NCBI GenBank assembly: GCA_016792625.1
Contig: JAEUKK010000004.1
Location: 1 to 64,000 of the forward strand
Length of the DNA: 64,000 bases
Origin: Deltaproteobacteria bacterium
GTDB taxonomy: Bacteria > Myxococcota_A > UBA796 > UBA2385
Reading direction: 5' to 3'
The translations under genes were made by a program, and so were the position numbers. Positions 24,445-32,880 of the stretch are shown here, in pieces (position 1 is the first letter of the stretch; each line of letters starts with the position of its first letter). The notes beneath the pieces were generated by a model. The model was not told the DNA's origin and made no database searches. It saw nothing but the letters and a program-made list of their open reading frames with translations.

Positions 24445-26504
24445 GGCCGCCGCTGCGGCGGATCTGGCGCACCTTGAGCGGCGGCGGGGTCGAAGACACC
24501 GCCAGCTGCGCCCGGGCCCTGACCGCGATGGCCGGGCGCCTGCCCGCGCCCGAGCTGCTGCCCGGCGGGGCCGCCGAGGTGAGCCGGGCCCTTCTGACCG
24601 CGCGGGTCATCGCGGCCAGCGACCCGATGCCTTGGCCCAACCCCATTCGTCGCCAGCTTGATCCCGACGACCCGGCCTATTTGCCGGGTCTGGGCCTGCA
24701 CCCGGTGCTCGCCGCCCGCGACCAGACCCTGCTCGGCCTGCCCGACCACGAGGTGGTGGCCTGGGTCGACCCCAGCGGCTGGTGCGGGGTGGGCGAAGGC
24801 CCCGCTTTTACCTGCTGGTTCGGTGAGGAGGGCGACGTGGGCCCCCTCGCGCTCGAGCGGGCTGAGCGCGAGGCCGGTGATCCCCGCCGCACCTGCACCC
24901 AAGGCCGCTCCGACACCGGGGTGGGCGTGCGCACGGTCGCGCGCCGGGGCCGGGTGCAGCTCGTGCTCGTCTACTGGCCCACCTTGCTCGACGGGCAGCT
25001 CGCCTTCGCGATGCACGCGCGGCTCAACCTGCTCGAGGGCCCGCCGGCGGTGGTGCGCCTGGGCTTCGCCATCCGCCCGCAGGGTTTTGGGGGCAGCGCG
25101 CCCCTCTTCCGCCTCGAGCGTGACCTCGACGGCCTATGGTCCGGGGATGGTGAGCCCCTGATGGCCGTCGCCCAGAGCGGGGATGAGGTGATCACCGCGC
25201 GTTTTGGTGAGCCTGACCCCCTCGCCCAGCTGCGGGCGGGCCACGGCGCCCGGCCCGGTCGGCTCGAGCTGCGCTGCCCGGCGGGCCAGGCCAGCGCGGT
25301 CGAGCTGTGGCGGGCCCGCCTCGACGCGGACGCCCAGCTCACCCGCCTCGCCGTGCTGCGGCCGCCCCGGGGCGCCCCCTCGGCGATCGTGCGCACCAGC
25401 GGCCCAAGCTTGTGGAGCGCGGCCAACGCCGACCGCACCGGCCTGCTGGCCAGCGCCTGCCCCCTGCAGCTCAGCGCCCACCAAGACGTCTTCGAGGCCT
25501 GCCGGGTGCGGCTGCTGATGGGCGATCACGACGAGCGGGTCAGCCTCGCCGGCGCGCTCGGGGCCCTGGCCCTGGCCCGCATGGGCTTTCACCGCCGGGC
25601 CTGCGACCGGCTCGGGCGCTGGCTCAGCCAGGTCGACCGCGGCGGGCGATACCCGGGTGACGAGGCCGAGGACGGCGCGCTGCTGGCCTGGGCCGCCGCC
25701 GAGGTGCTGAGCTGGACGGGCGACCGCCACTGGCTCGACGAGCACAAGGTGCCGCTGGGCCGCCTCTGCGACCATCTGAGCAAGGCCAGCCCCGGGCCCG
25801 GTGGGCGGGCCCTCTTCGGCCCCGACGGAAGCGCGCGCTGGACGGCGATCTGGCGCATCGCCGCCCTGCTGCGGGCCGCCTCGAGCTGCCGCGAGGCCCC
25901 CGGCCGCGAACGCTGGGCCCTGGCCGGCGGCGCCTCGCGCGAGAGCCTCGCCCAGACCTTGGGCCCGGCCCCTTGGGCGGCCAGCCCCGGCCGGGCCACC
26001 GACGGCAGCGCCGCTGCCCTGCTCGCGGCGGTCTGGCTGGGCCTGCTGCCTCCCTCCGATCCGGCGGTGGGCGAGACGGTGCGTATACTGCGCGCGGGCT
26101 GGACCCACGGGGGCGGTGTGCTGCTGTTTGGCGGGGCCCACATCGCGGCCACGGCCCTGCTGGTCAGCGCCGAGGCCCGGCGCGGCAGCGGGGTCGACCC
26201 CCTGCCGGTGATCGCCGCCCTCGCCGGGCCGACCGGCGCCCTGCCCACCGCCCGCCACCCGGCCCGGGGCGCGGTCGGGGAGGGTGACGACCCGCTGAGC
26301 GCCGCGGTGCTCTGCTTGCTGGCCCTCGACCGCGTGCTGGTCGGCCACGGCGAGCTGCGGGTGCTGCCCGGCCTCATCTCGGCCCGCGATCTGCCGACCC
26401 CCTACGGCAAGGTCGACGTGGTCACCGAGGCGGACGGCAGCCGGCGCGTGGTCGGCCGCTGGCGGGGCCCGGCGCCGACGGTGCGGGTGCTCGACCGGGT
26501 CTGA
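24441..26504 (+). CDS. large cytoplasmic protein, possibly six-hairpin (alpha/alpha toroid) glycosidase-like
   Basis: 687 residues; GTG start in a GTGA overlap with glpD. No signal peptide. The N-terminal half is beta-rich with PWPNPIRRQL, GLHPVLAARDQ and VGVRTVARRGRVQLVLVYWP; the C-terminal half (~360-640) is helical with repeated hairpins (ALGALALARMGFHRRACDRLG, AEVLSWTGDRHWLDEHKVPL and WTHGGGVLLFGGAHIAATALL). That order resembles glycogen-debranching/glucoamylase-type proteins, but I cannot place the catalytic acids, so the call is weak. Co-transcription with glpD may be coincidental. Confidence 0.6.
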   Translation: MRPPLRRIWRTLSGGGVEDTASCARALTAMAGRLPAPELLPGGAAEVSRALLTARVIAASDPMPWPNPIRRQLDPDDPAYLPGLGLHPVLAARDQTLLGLPDHEVVAWVDPSGWCGVGEGPAFTCWFGEEGDVGPLALERAEREAGDPRRTCTQGRSDTGVGVRTVARRGRVQLVLVYWPTLLDGQLAFAMHARLNLLEGPPAVVRLGFAIRPQGFGGSAPLFRLERDLDGLWSGDGEPLMAVAQSGDEVITARFGEPDPLAQLRAGHGARPGRLELRCPAGQASAVELWRARLDADAQLTRLAVLRPPRGAPSAIVRTSGPSLWSAANADRTGLLASACPLQLSAHQDVFEACRVRLLMGDHDERVSLAGALGALALARMGFHRRACDRLGRWLSQVDRGGRYPGDEAEDGALLAWAAAEVLSWTGDRHWLDEHKVPLGRLCDHLSKASPGPGGRALFGPDGSARWTAIWRIAALLRAASSCREAPGRERWALAGGASRESLAQTLGPAPWAASPGRATDGSAAALLAAVWLGLLPPSDPAVGETVRILRAGWTHGGGVLLFGGAHIAATALLVSAEARRGSGVDPLPVIAALAGPTGALPTARHPARGAVGEGDDPLSAAVLCLLALDRVLVGHGELRVLPGLISARDLPTPYGKVDVVTEADGSRRVVGRWRGPAPTVRVLDRV

Positions 26505-26524
26505 GCGGGCAACGACGGGGATGG

Positions 26525-26547
26525 GCGGGGGGCTCGCCGCCCCCCGC
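26525..26547. terminator. bidirectional GC-rich hairpin between convergent genes (second copy)
   Basis: GCGGGGGGC and GCCCCCCGC form a perfect 9-bp stem with a five-base loop, followed by AACGCCCCC. Sequence is nearly the reverse complement of the element at 20046-20079. Both sit between converging coding regions. Confidence 0.5.
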
Positions 26548-26594
26548 AACGCCCCCGGCCAGGGCCGGTCAGCGCTGCCGCGCCCGCCCGGTGC

Positions 26595-28241
26595 TCAGCG
26601 CTCACCCAGCCAGGCCGCCTCACGGGCCAGGAGATCGGCCCGCTCGGCCTCGGTCAGGCTGAGCTTCACGGGGTGGGGCGGGCGCAGGTAGTTGAAGTCG
26701 ATCGGGGGCAGCCGGTCTTGCCAGGGGGCGAAGGCCGGGTCGGTCACCGCCCAGCGCGCGCCCTCGGGGCCCGCCCAGCGCTCCAGCGCGCCCTGGGCCC
26801 ACGAGTAGGTGCCGGTGTCGTCGTCTTTGGGGGGCAGGCTCGCCGCCTCGAGCAGCAGGGTCGGCCACGACCCTGGCGCGGCGCAGCGGGCGAGCGCGCC
26901 ACAGAACACCTGACGGTAGGTCGCCGCCCCCTTGGCCCGCAGCCGGCGGAGGAGCTGGCCGAGGGTCCACGCGCGGTTGGAGACATCAGCGCCCTCATAG
27001 CGGTAAGAGACCGCCTCTTCGGTGAAGGGCAGAACGGCGGCCGAGGGCTTCTTTTGGTCGAGCTGCTCGAGGATGAGCCCGCTCAGCCAGGGCTCGCTGA
27101 AGGCAGAGTCAAAGCCGCGCCCCACCTTGCGCGAGACCGCGATGTTCGGGGGGTCAGCGAAGAGCGCCTCGACCACCGGCTGCAGCACGCTCCGGTCATC
27201 GGCCTTCTCGACCAGCAGCCTCAACACGTCGGCCCCACGGTCAAGGGCGGCCCCCTTGAGCGGCCCCATGCCGCGCACCAGCGCCGCGACGGTGGGGGCC
27301 AGGGGCTGCGCGGCGAGCAGCGGTCGCAGGTCATACGCCCGAGAAGAGGAGAGGCGCGGCGCGAGCAGCTCTTCGACCAGGGGCGTCCACGGGCCTTGAG
27401 GGGCGAGGCTCAGCCCACCCTCGCCGTCGACCCAATCTTTGCGCCGGTAGCGCCCCGGGACCCAGTGGGCGTGGGTCGGGCTGCCCTCGGGGTGGATGAA
27501 GGTGCGCCGCCAGTGCCCATCGTGCAGGGTCGCGCCGAGGTGCTCGATGAAGCTGCGCTCCCAGGCGGCGAACTCAGCGTGGAGCTCGGAGTAGGGCGCG
27601 GTGAGATCGAAGATGCCCGAGGCCCCCTCGCCGAGGAAGAGGATGATGCGCGAGCCCTCGGCGAGGCGGCGGTTGCGGTCTTTGGGCCCGACGAAGGGGT
27701 TGACGCCGTCAAGGCGGCGCAGGTCGCAGCGCCAGTGGACCACCAAGCTCAGCGGGGTCGTGGGGGCGTCGCCGCGCGCCCGGCCACCCCAGCTCGTGTG
27801 CACACGCGGGGCGTCGAGGTTCGCGTGCAGCGCCGAGAGCAGCGCCGGCCACATCGCTTTGACCTGCGCCTCGTCGCGCACCCGCCACTTCGTACACCAG
27901 AGGTCGCCGCAGGCGCCGCTGGCCCAGACCTCACGCTGACCGGGCCCGAGCAAGGCCTCGAGCGGCCCGAGAAGCGGGTGGGCCACCCCGCCCTGGGCAG
28001 CCCAGACCGCGGCGGGGTCGGCCCCGTGGGGGGCCCCGCCGGTGCGGGTCGCGCGGTAGAGCGCCTCGGTCTGCTCATCGTCGAGGCGCAGCTCGACCTC
28101 GTTGGGCTCGGTGCCGGGCGCGAAGCGGGCCAGGGTGCGCTCGACCCGCTCCAGCGCGGTCTTCGCGTCGGTGCGCAGGCTCTCGCCCCCGTAGGCCGAG
28201 TGGTAGGTCATCCAGACCGTGTCGGTGCCCTTCTTGGCCAT
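26595..28241 (-). CDS. hypothetical cytoplasmic protein
   Basis: 548 residues, no signal peptide or membrane segment. Starts MAKKGTDTVWMTYHSAYG. Charged N-terminal helical part with VELRLDDEQTEALYRAT, a central region with many Trp/His (WERSFIEHLGATLHDGHWRRT), and a helical C-terminal half. Consistent codon use and length support a real gene. I do not recognise the family, and neighbours (a convergent glycosidase-like gene and a downstream-oriented FadL gene 28 bp upstream) give no clear role. Confidence 0.75.
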   Translation of the reverse strand: MAKKGTDTVWMTYHSAYGGESLRTDAKTALERVERTLARFAPGTEPNEVELRLDDEQTEALYRATRTGGAPHGADPAAVWAAQGGVAHPLLGPLEALLGPGQREVWASGACGDLWCTKWRVRDEAQVKAMWPALLSALHANLDAPRVHTSWGGRARGDAPTTPLSLVVHWRCDLRRLDGVNPFVGPKDRNRRLAEGSRIILFLGEGASGIFDLTAPYSELHAEFAAWERSFIEHLGATLHDGHWRRTFIHPEGSPTHAHWVPGRYRRKDWVDGEGGLSLAPQGPWTPLVEELLAPRLSSSRAYDLRPLLAAQPLAPTVAALVRGMGPLKGAALDRGADVLRLLVEKADDRSVLQPVVEALFADPPNIAVSRKVGRGFDSAFSEPWLSGLILEQLDQKKPSAAVLPFTEEAVSYRYEGADVSNRAWTLGQLLRRLRAKGAATYRQVFCGALARCAAPGSWPTLLLEAASLPPKDDDTGTYSWAQGALERWAGPEGARWAVTDPAFAPWQDRLPPIDFNYLRPPHPVKLSLTEAERADLLAREAAWLGER

Positions 28242-28269
28242 GGGGGTGCCCCAACCTTCGCCTTGCGGC

Positions 28270-29889
28270 TTAGATGTCTTTGTTGTGCTTGCCGAACTTG
28301 TAGGTCACGCCCGCCGAGAGGAAGGCCAGTTTGCTGGCGAAGCTGCCGTTGCCCACGGTCTGCCCGGGCACCAGGGCCACGCTCAGCGACTCGGGGTTGG
28401 CCAGCGCCGACTGGAAGTTGATCGGCACCTCTTGGCGGGTCACGTCGCTGTCGGTGATCTCGCGCTCGAGGATCCAGGTGCGCGAGAAGCCGACGTCGAA
28501 GGCCACCCGGTTGCGGAACTGGTAGGTGCCGCCGAGGCCCATGCCCACCTTGTTGCCGTCGACCAGGGCCACCGACTGGGTGTTGCCGGGGATGGCGCTG
28601 GTCTCGTACAGACCGCCGCCCCGCACGACCACCGTGTGCTCACCCTTGTCGACCACCGCGTAGTCGCCGCCGACGCGGTAGCTCCACGCGTTGACGTAAT
28701 CGGCGGGCAGCACGATGTCGTCGGTGATCTCAAAGTCCTGCAGGCCGAGGTTCTTGAAGGTCTCGGTCACCGGCAGCTTGAGGTTCACGTCGCTGACCCG
28801 GATCTCTTCGGTCATCGACCAGCGCTGCCAGACCGTGGCGACCTCGACGTCCCAGCGCTCGCTGGGGTGCACCGACACACCCCCGCGGATGAGCCAGGGC
28901 ATGGTCAAGCCGACCGAGACATTGTCGTCCTTGGCCCCCTTGACGCCCACGATGCCCAGCTGGGTGGGGTTGCCCTCGACGGGGTCGTTCGGGTCCTTCT
29001 CGGTCATCCAGTGGCCGCGGTGGAAGTCGGCCTCAATCGAGCCCTGCCCGTTGACCTTGAGCGGCGGCTGGACCGACAGGCCGATGGTGAGCTGCTCGAT
29101 GGGATCGACCATGATGCCGGCGTTCCAGGTCACCCGGCGGGGGTCTTTGAACGCCACGTCGATCGACAGGTCGTTGATCGGGTAGGCCGGGTTGCTGCAG
29201 TCGACGTCAGTGGCCGCGCGCGTGCTGCAGATGGTGATGTCGAGCGCTTGATTGGCCTGGATATAGGTCCAATACACGCCGGCGCCGACGGTCACCTTGC
29301 CGTCGAGGAATCGGTGGGCGACGCTGGGGCCGGCATAAAACTGGATGACCAGGCTGTTGCGCAGGCTATACCGCTGGGCGCCGTCATCGGGGTAGGTCAT
29401 GCGCGGGGCGAAGGGGGGGAAGAGACCCAGGGCGAACATCGTGTTCTTGAGGCCAAAGTTATGCGACACCCCAAAGGCGGGGATGTGCATCGGCCGCAGC
29501 TCGTTGTTGACCGTATCGTAGGTCATATCGGTCAGCGTGCTGGTCGTCGCGTAGGTGCCGTCGGGGTTCTTGTCGATGACATACTGCTGGTCGGGCGCAC
29601 GGGTGAAGTCGACGCTCTGCCAGACCATGCTGTGGTTGACATAGGCCTGGGGGCGGCCGAGCCGCACGAGGCCCGCCGGGTTGTAGTACTGGGCGCTGAG
29701 GTCGTCGACGCTGGCAACAAAGGCGCCCGCGCGGGCCATGCCGCGGGTGCCCACGTCCGAGAAGTAGTAGCCGCTGGCCGCGGCGAGGCCCGGCAGGCCC
29801 AGGGCGAGCCCGGCGAGGGGGGCGGCGCAGGCGGTGCGGCGCAGGAGGCGCAGGGCGGGGCGGGCGGGGCGGGGCGGGCTGGGGCGCAA
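28270..29889 (-). CDS. OmpP1/FadL-family outer-membrane transporter
   Basis: 539 residues. Signal peptide ends GLAAA-SG near residue 39. The mature N-terminus has the family signature: GMARAGAFVASVDDLSAQYYNPAGL (split here as GMARAGAFVASVDDLSAQYY and NPAGL), the hatch sequence of FadL/TodX channels. The rest alternates as a 14-strand barrel, including FGLKNTMFALGLFPPFAPR. It ends FGKHNKDI rather than with a terminal Phe. It imports hydrophobic compounds such as fatty acids across the outer membrane. A TAGGCT element lies 25 bases upstream of the start. Confidence 0.9.
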   Translation of the reverse strand: MRPSPPRPARPALRLLRRTACAAPLAGLALGLPGLAAASGYYFSDVGTRGMARAGAFVASVDDLSAQYYNPAGLVRLGRPQAYVNHSMVWQSVDFTRAPDQQYVIDKNPDGTYATTSTLTDMTYDTVNNELRPMHIPAFGVSHNFGLKNTMFALGLFPPFAPRMTYPDDGAQRYSLRNSLVIQFYAGPSVAHRFLDGKVTVGAGVYWTYIQANQALDITICSTRAATDVDCSNPAYPINDLSIDVAFKDPRRVTWNAGIMVDPIEQLTIGLSVQPPLKVNGQGSIEADFHRGHWMTEKDPNDPVEGNPTQLGIVGVKGAKDDNVSVGLTMPWLIRGGVSVHPSERWDVEVATVWQRWSMTEEIRVSDVNLKLPVTETFKNLGLQDFEITDDIVLPADYVNAWSYRVGGDYAVVDKGEHTVVVRGGGLYETSAIPGNTQSVALVDGNKVGMGLGGTYQFRNRVAFDVGFSRTWILEREITDSDVTRQEVPINFQSALANPESLSVALVPGQTVGNGSFASKLAFLSAGVTYKFGKHNKDI

Positions 29890-29913
29890 GGGATCCTCCG
29901 GGCTGGGTGCGGC

Positions 29914-29919
29914 AGCCTA
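29914..29919 (-). promoter_or_regulatory. candidate -10 element TAGGCT of the FadL-like gene
   Basis: On the minus strand CCCTTTGGTAGGCTG ends 24 bases before the start codon. The same block with one change (CCCTTTGATAGGCTG) lies upstream of the outer-membrane protein gene starting at 61423. Confidence 0.5.
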
Positions 29920-30117
29920 CCAAAGGGCGGGTGAAGGCCGAGGAAAAGGCCCCGGTTGACACAATCTTGGCAGGGGGCCCCCTCTGCGGGCGCGGCGCGG
30001 CAGGGCGCCGCCAGCCCCGGCCGCGCGGCCAAGACCCCGCCCATGCACACGAGAGCGACGCGCTGTACGCCATCATCACACAAGTCACGAAGGGCGCGAC
30101 AGGCCGCCGCGCCGCGA

Positions 30118-30123
30118 TAGCCC
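30118..30123 (+). promoter_or_regulatory. candidate -10 element TAGCCC
   Basis: GCGATAGCCC lies just upstream of the GGAGG ribosome site of the BtuF-like gene, allowing a leader of only about 10 bases. The remaining gap (29920-30117) contains a TTGACA at 29955 but no matching -10, and I see no B12 riboswitch box. Confidence 0.25.
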
Positions 30124-30140
30124 GCCGCCGGAGGTGCCAC

Positions 30141-30953
30141 CTGCGCATCGTCAGCCTGACCTGCAGCAACACCGAGCTGCTCTGGGCGCTCGGCGCGACC
30201 GACCTGCTGGTGGGCGTCGACAACCACAGCGACTTCCCGCCGGCGGCCCTCGCCGGCCTGCCCCGGGTGGGCAAAGACCTCGACGTGGACGCCGATGCCG
30301 TCGCGGCCCTGCGCCCCGATCTGGTGCTGGGCAGTCTGACCGTGCCCGGCCACGAGAAGGTCATCGCCCGCCTCGCCGAGAAGCGCCTGAACCTGCTGGT
30401 GACCGCGCCCACCAGCGGGGCGCATGTGGCCCGCGACCTGCGCTGGCTGGGCGGCCTGCTCGGGCGGGCGGCGGCCGGCGAAGCCGCGGCCCAGGCCCTC
30501 GAGGCGGCGCTGCGGCCTGATCCGGCGGCGGCGAGCGGCCCCCGGGTGCTCATCGAGTGGTGGCCCCGGCCCTGCATCGCCGCGGGCGCCCAGAGCTGGG
30601 TCAACGAGGTGCTGGCGGCCGCCGGCTGCCAGAACGCGGCGCTCGACGCCATCCCCGAGTCGAGCCGGGCGGTCAGCCTCGACGAGGTGATGGCCATGGG
30701 CGCCGAGGTGCTGGCCCTGTCGTGGTGCGGGGTGCCCGACCACAAGGTGAACCCGGCCAAGGTGCTGGGTCGGGCGGGCTGGGCGGCGGTGCCCGCGGTG
30801 CGCGATGGGCGGGTGGGGGCGATCTCTGAGGCCTTCTTGGGGCGCCCGGGGCCGCGGCTGGCGGAGGGTGTGCGCCTGCTCCGCGCGCTGGCCCATGGCG
30901 GTCGGGCGCCGACAAGCGGCACGGATTTCCCTGACCCGATCCCATCCACCTGA
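30141..30953 (+). CDS. BtuF-like periplasmic-binding-fold protein (cobalamin/metal chelate), apparent CTG start
   Basis: About 270 residues. The fold begins LRIVSLTCSNTELLWALGA, matching the usual MRIVSLxPSxTE start of BtuF-type proteins. The codon there is CTG, with GGAGG 7 bases upstream; no ATG, GTG or TTG lies near in frame, so CTG (or a distant start) must serve. Other family marks: LVGVDNHSDFPPA, GLPRVGKDLDVDADAVAALRPDLVLG and SWVNEVLAAAGCQNA. No signal peptide can be read from this start, so it may stay in the cytoplasm like several stand-alone cobalamin-binding proteins, or the N-terminus is mis-assembled. Confidence 0.8.
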   Translation: MRIVSLTCSNTELLWALGATDLLVGVDNHSDFPPAALAGLPRVGKDLDVDADAVAALRPDLVLGSLTVPGHEKVIARLAEKRLNLLVTAPTSGAHVARDLRWLGGLLGRAAAGEAAAQALEAALRPDPAAASGPRVLIEWWPRPCIAAGAQSWVNEVLAAAGCQNAALDAIPESSRAVSLDEVMAMGAEVLALSWCGVPDHKVNPAKVLGRAGWAAVPAVRDGRVGAISEAFLGRPGPRLAEGVRLLRALAHGGRAPTSGTDFPDPIPST

Positions 30954-30963
30954 GGCGCGTGAG

Positions 30964-31085
30964 CTGGGCGCCCCGGGCGGCGGGGCCGCCCGTCGCCCCC
31001 CCTCCGGGCGCGGCGCTGCGCGCCTTGGCCGCTGCGCGGCCCGCCTGCGGCGGCCCTGCGGGGCGGCTGGCGCGCGCGAGGCGGG
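30964..31085 (+). repeat. dispersed ~120-bp intergenic repeat, copy 2
   Basis: Starts CTGGGCGCCCC and ends GCGCGCGCGAGGCGGG. Central block GCGCCTTGGCCGCTGCGCGG and the following CCCGCCTGCGGCGG are identical to copy 1 (9095-9215). Faces copy 3 across the small frameshifted gene. Confidence 0.7.
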
Positions 31086-31142
31086 TGGGTGGGCCTGCGC
31101 GGCGAGGCGAGCGCCGGCGTGGGGCCGACGCGCCCCGTGCCC

Positions 31143-31423
31143 CTACTTGATCTCGTCGAGCGACTCGACCATCTCGGCGGTGAAGTCGCCACGAAGCCTG
31201 ATCGCCGGACACCCAACCCAGCGAGGGCGCGCGGCGCGCAGCTGGCAGCCAGCAGCGACGCGCTCACCCACGACGTCAAAGGCGCGCGCATCGAGCTCCA
31301 GCGGGGGGCGCGGCCGGGGCGGTGGCGTCGGCCGCCCGCCCAGGCCACGCCCGGCGGCCAGACCGCGCCGACGATGAGCAGGGCGCCCAAGGCGCGAAGC
31401 ACGCGTCGATGGGCGGGCGGCAT
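31143..31423 (-). pseudogene. small secreted protein gene with an apparent frameshift
   Basis: ATG31423 opens a clear signal peptide (MPPAHRRVLRALGALLIVGA then VWPPGVAWA-GG). The frame then turns into nonsense, while the next frame carries a protein-like C-terminus, LELDARAFDVVGERVAAGCQ...VGCPAIRLRGDFTAEMVESL, ending at the TAG at 31143. A six-G run at 31303-31308 lies at the switch. A one- or two-base length change there joins them into a ~93-residue exported protein with two cysteines. This may be a real mutation or an assembly error in a homopolymer. It sits between two inverted copies of an intergenic repeat. Confidence 0.5.
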
Positions 31424-31540
31424 GGGCACCTCGGGGGGCGGCCAGCGGCCCCTGCCGCCGCGCCCCGCCGGGGCACCAGACCACCGCCCGCGCGGGCGGT
31501 TCCCGCTTGGGCGCCGGGCCGCGCGTGGCGCGCTTTGGGA

Positions 31541-31663
31541 CCCGCCTCGCGGCGCCAGGCCGACCGGAGGGCGCGGCGCAGCCGCGGTCGCCGCCCCGCG
31601 GCGACCAAGCCGCGCAGCGGCGCGCCCGGAGGGGGGCCGACCGCGCGCAGCGCGGGGGCGCCC
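31541..31663 (-). repeat. dispersed ~120-bp intergenic repeat, copy 3 (inverted)
   Basis: Reverse complement begins GGGCGCCCCCGCG and ends CCGGTCGGCCTGGCG then CCGCGAGGCGGG. Matches copy 1 most closely at its end (CTCCGGTCGGCCTGGCG shared). Together with copy 2 it forms an inverted pair around 31086-31540. The remainder of 31424-31676 holds nothing else I recognise. Confidence 0.6.
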
Positions 31664-31676
31664 TGAACCCAAGGGG

Positions 31677-32681
31677 TCAGCCGGGCTCGGACACGCCGTA
31701 GACGGTCAAGGCGCGGCCGTTGAGCGGCTGCACGGGCCGGTAGTTGTAGTCGTAGACGTCGAGGAAGGCTTCGAGGTCGACGCTGGCCATCGGCATCGAG
31801 AGATCGGAGATGAAGAACTGCACCCCCTCGGAGCAGGGGGGCGTGGTCAGCGAGCCGCTGTAGCCCAGGGGGTAGGCGCCGGGGAAGCCCGTGAAGACCT
31901 CGCTCAGGTCGACCGAGCCGCCGAGATCGATGGGGGTCTCACCCTCGGGCAGGGCGAGGGCGTCCCGGAAGCGCAGCGCGCCATCGGCGCCGAAGATGGG
32001 GTCGGGGATGGACTCGTCATAGCCGATCACAAAGGCCGCGATGACCAATAAGCGGGTGGGCGAGGCCAGATCGACGTGCACGAAGTGCACCTCGGCGTCG
32101 AAGTGTGTGCCGTCCACGGTGTGCTCGCTCAGCCCGTGGAAGTGGAACTGGTCGAGCTCGTAGGTGTTGCCCCCCCAGGTCAGGGTGCTACCGCTGTCGA
32201 CCTCGTAGCGAATATAGTGACCGGGGTTGTAGGCGCGCAGGGTGGTCGGCCCCCAGCCCAGGACGGGGCCCGGCTCGGGCGAGGTGGTGATCAGCTCGCC
32301 GGTGATGTCGATCGGGGACTGGGCCTCACCCTCGGCGCAGGCGGCCCACTCTTCGTCGAGCTCACCCCAGTACTCGGGGCCGATGTCGCCGCTGTAGCCC
32401 CACTCGGTATCTTCAGTGCCATCGGAGCCATCGGAGCCATCAGCGCCATCGGCACCATCAGCCCCATCTTCGCCCGCGCCGTCGACACCATCAGCCCCAT
32501 CTTCACCCGCGCCCTCGTCGGCGCCGTCGCCCCCAGAGACGGCCCCGGAGTCGTCGGACTTGTCGCTGACCACACAGCCGCCCAGCCCCGCAGCGCTGAG
32601 GGCGAGCAGCAGCGAGGGCGCGGCGCTGGAGGACCAGCCGAGGCGGAGGAGGGCGCGACGGGCGACAGCGAGGGTAGACAT
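31677..32681 (-). CDS. alpha-type carbonic anhydrase lipoprotein
   Basis: 334 residues. Lipobox LGG-C36, then a linker of GADGADGSDG-type repeats (~50-92). The catalytic domain shows QSPIDI, then QFHFHGLSEHTVDG with zinc ligands His180 and His182, AEVHFVH with the third ligand His199, and the conserved C-terminal GSLTTPPCSEGVQFF. Glu of the QxHxH-GxxSEH network is present. It interconverts CO2 and bicarbonate in the periplasm or on the outer membrane. The linker style is shared with the selenoprotein-like lipoprotein. Complete and typical apart from the long linker. Confidence 0.94.
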   Translation of the reverse strand: MSTLAVARRALLRLGWSSSAAPSLLLALSAAGLGGCVVSDKSDDSGAVSGGDGADEGAGEDGADGVDGAGEDGADGADGADGSDGSDGTEDTEWGYSGDIGPEYWGELDEEWAACAEGEAQSPIDITGELITTSPEPGPVLGWGPTTLRAYNPGHYIRYEVDSGSTLTWGGNTYELDQFHFHGLSEHTVDGTHFDAEVHFVHVDLASPTRLLVIAAFVIGYDESIPDPIFGADGALRFRDALALPEGETPIDLGGSVDLSEVFTGFPGAYPLGYSGSLTTPPCSEGVQFFISDLSMPMASVDLEAFLDVYDYNYRPVQPLNGRALTVYGVSEPG

Positions 32682-32725
32682 GGGTGCTCCAGCGCGGGCC
32701 TTCGCCCGTGAGTGGCCTGAGGGCC

Positions 32726-32748
32726 GGCCCGCGATCCCGTTGCGGGCC
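32726..32748. terminator. GC-rich hairpin after the CIS operon
   Basis: GGCCCGC and GCGGGCC form a perfect 7-bp stem with a nine-base loop in the 199-bp gap downstream of the last minus-strand CIS gene and upstream of the carbonic anhydrase gene. No T tract, so only a tentative terminator. The rest of the gap shows nothing further. Confidence 0.3.
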
Positions 32749-32880
32749 CCTGGGCGCGCCCCCGATCACCGAAGCGCCGCGCCGACCGCCGACGCGAAGT
32801 ACGCCGGCATCGCCCGCTATGCGCGCAGGCCCTCGGGCGCCAGCCCCCCCCTTGAGCGGCCGGCCGTCACAACGCCGGGT

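Noticed and set aside
29950..30117. A cobalamin riboswitch before the BtuF-like gene
   Set aside because: No recognisable B12 box or conserved core helices could be found by eye in this stretch.
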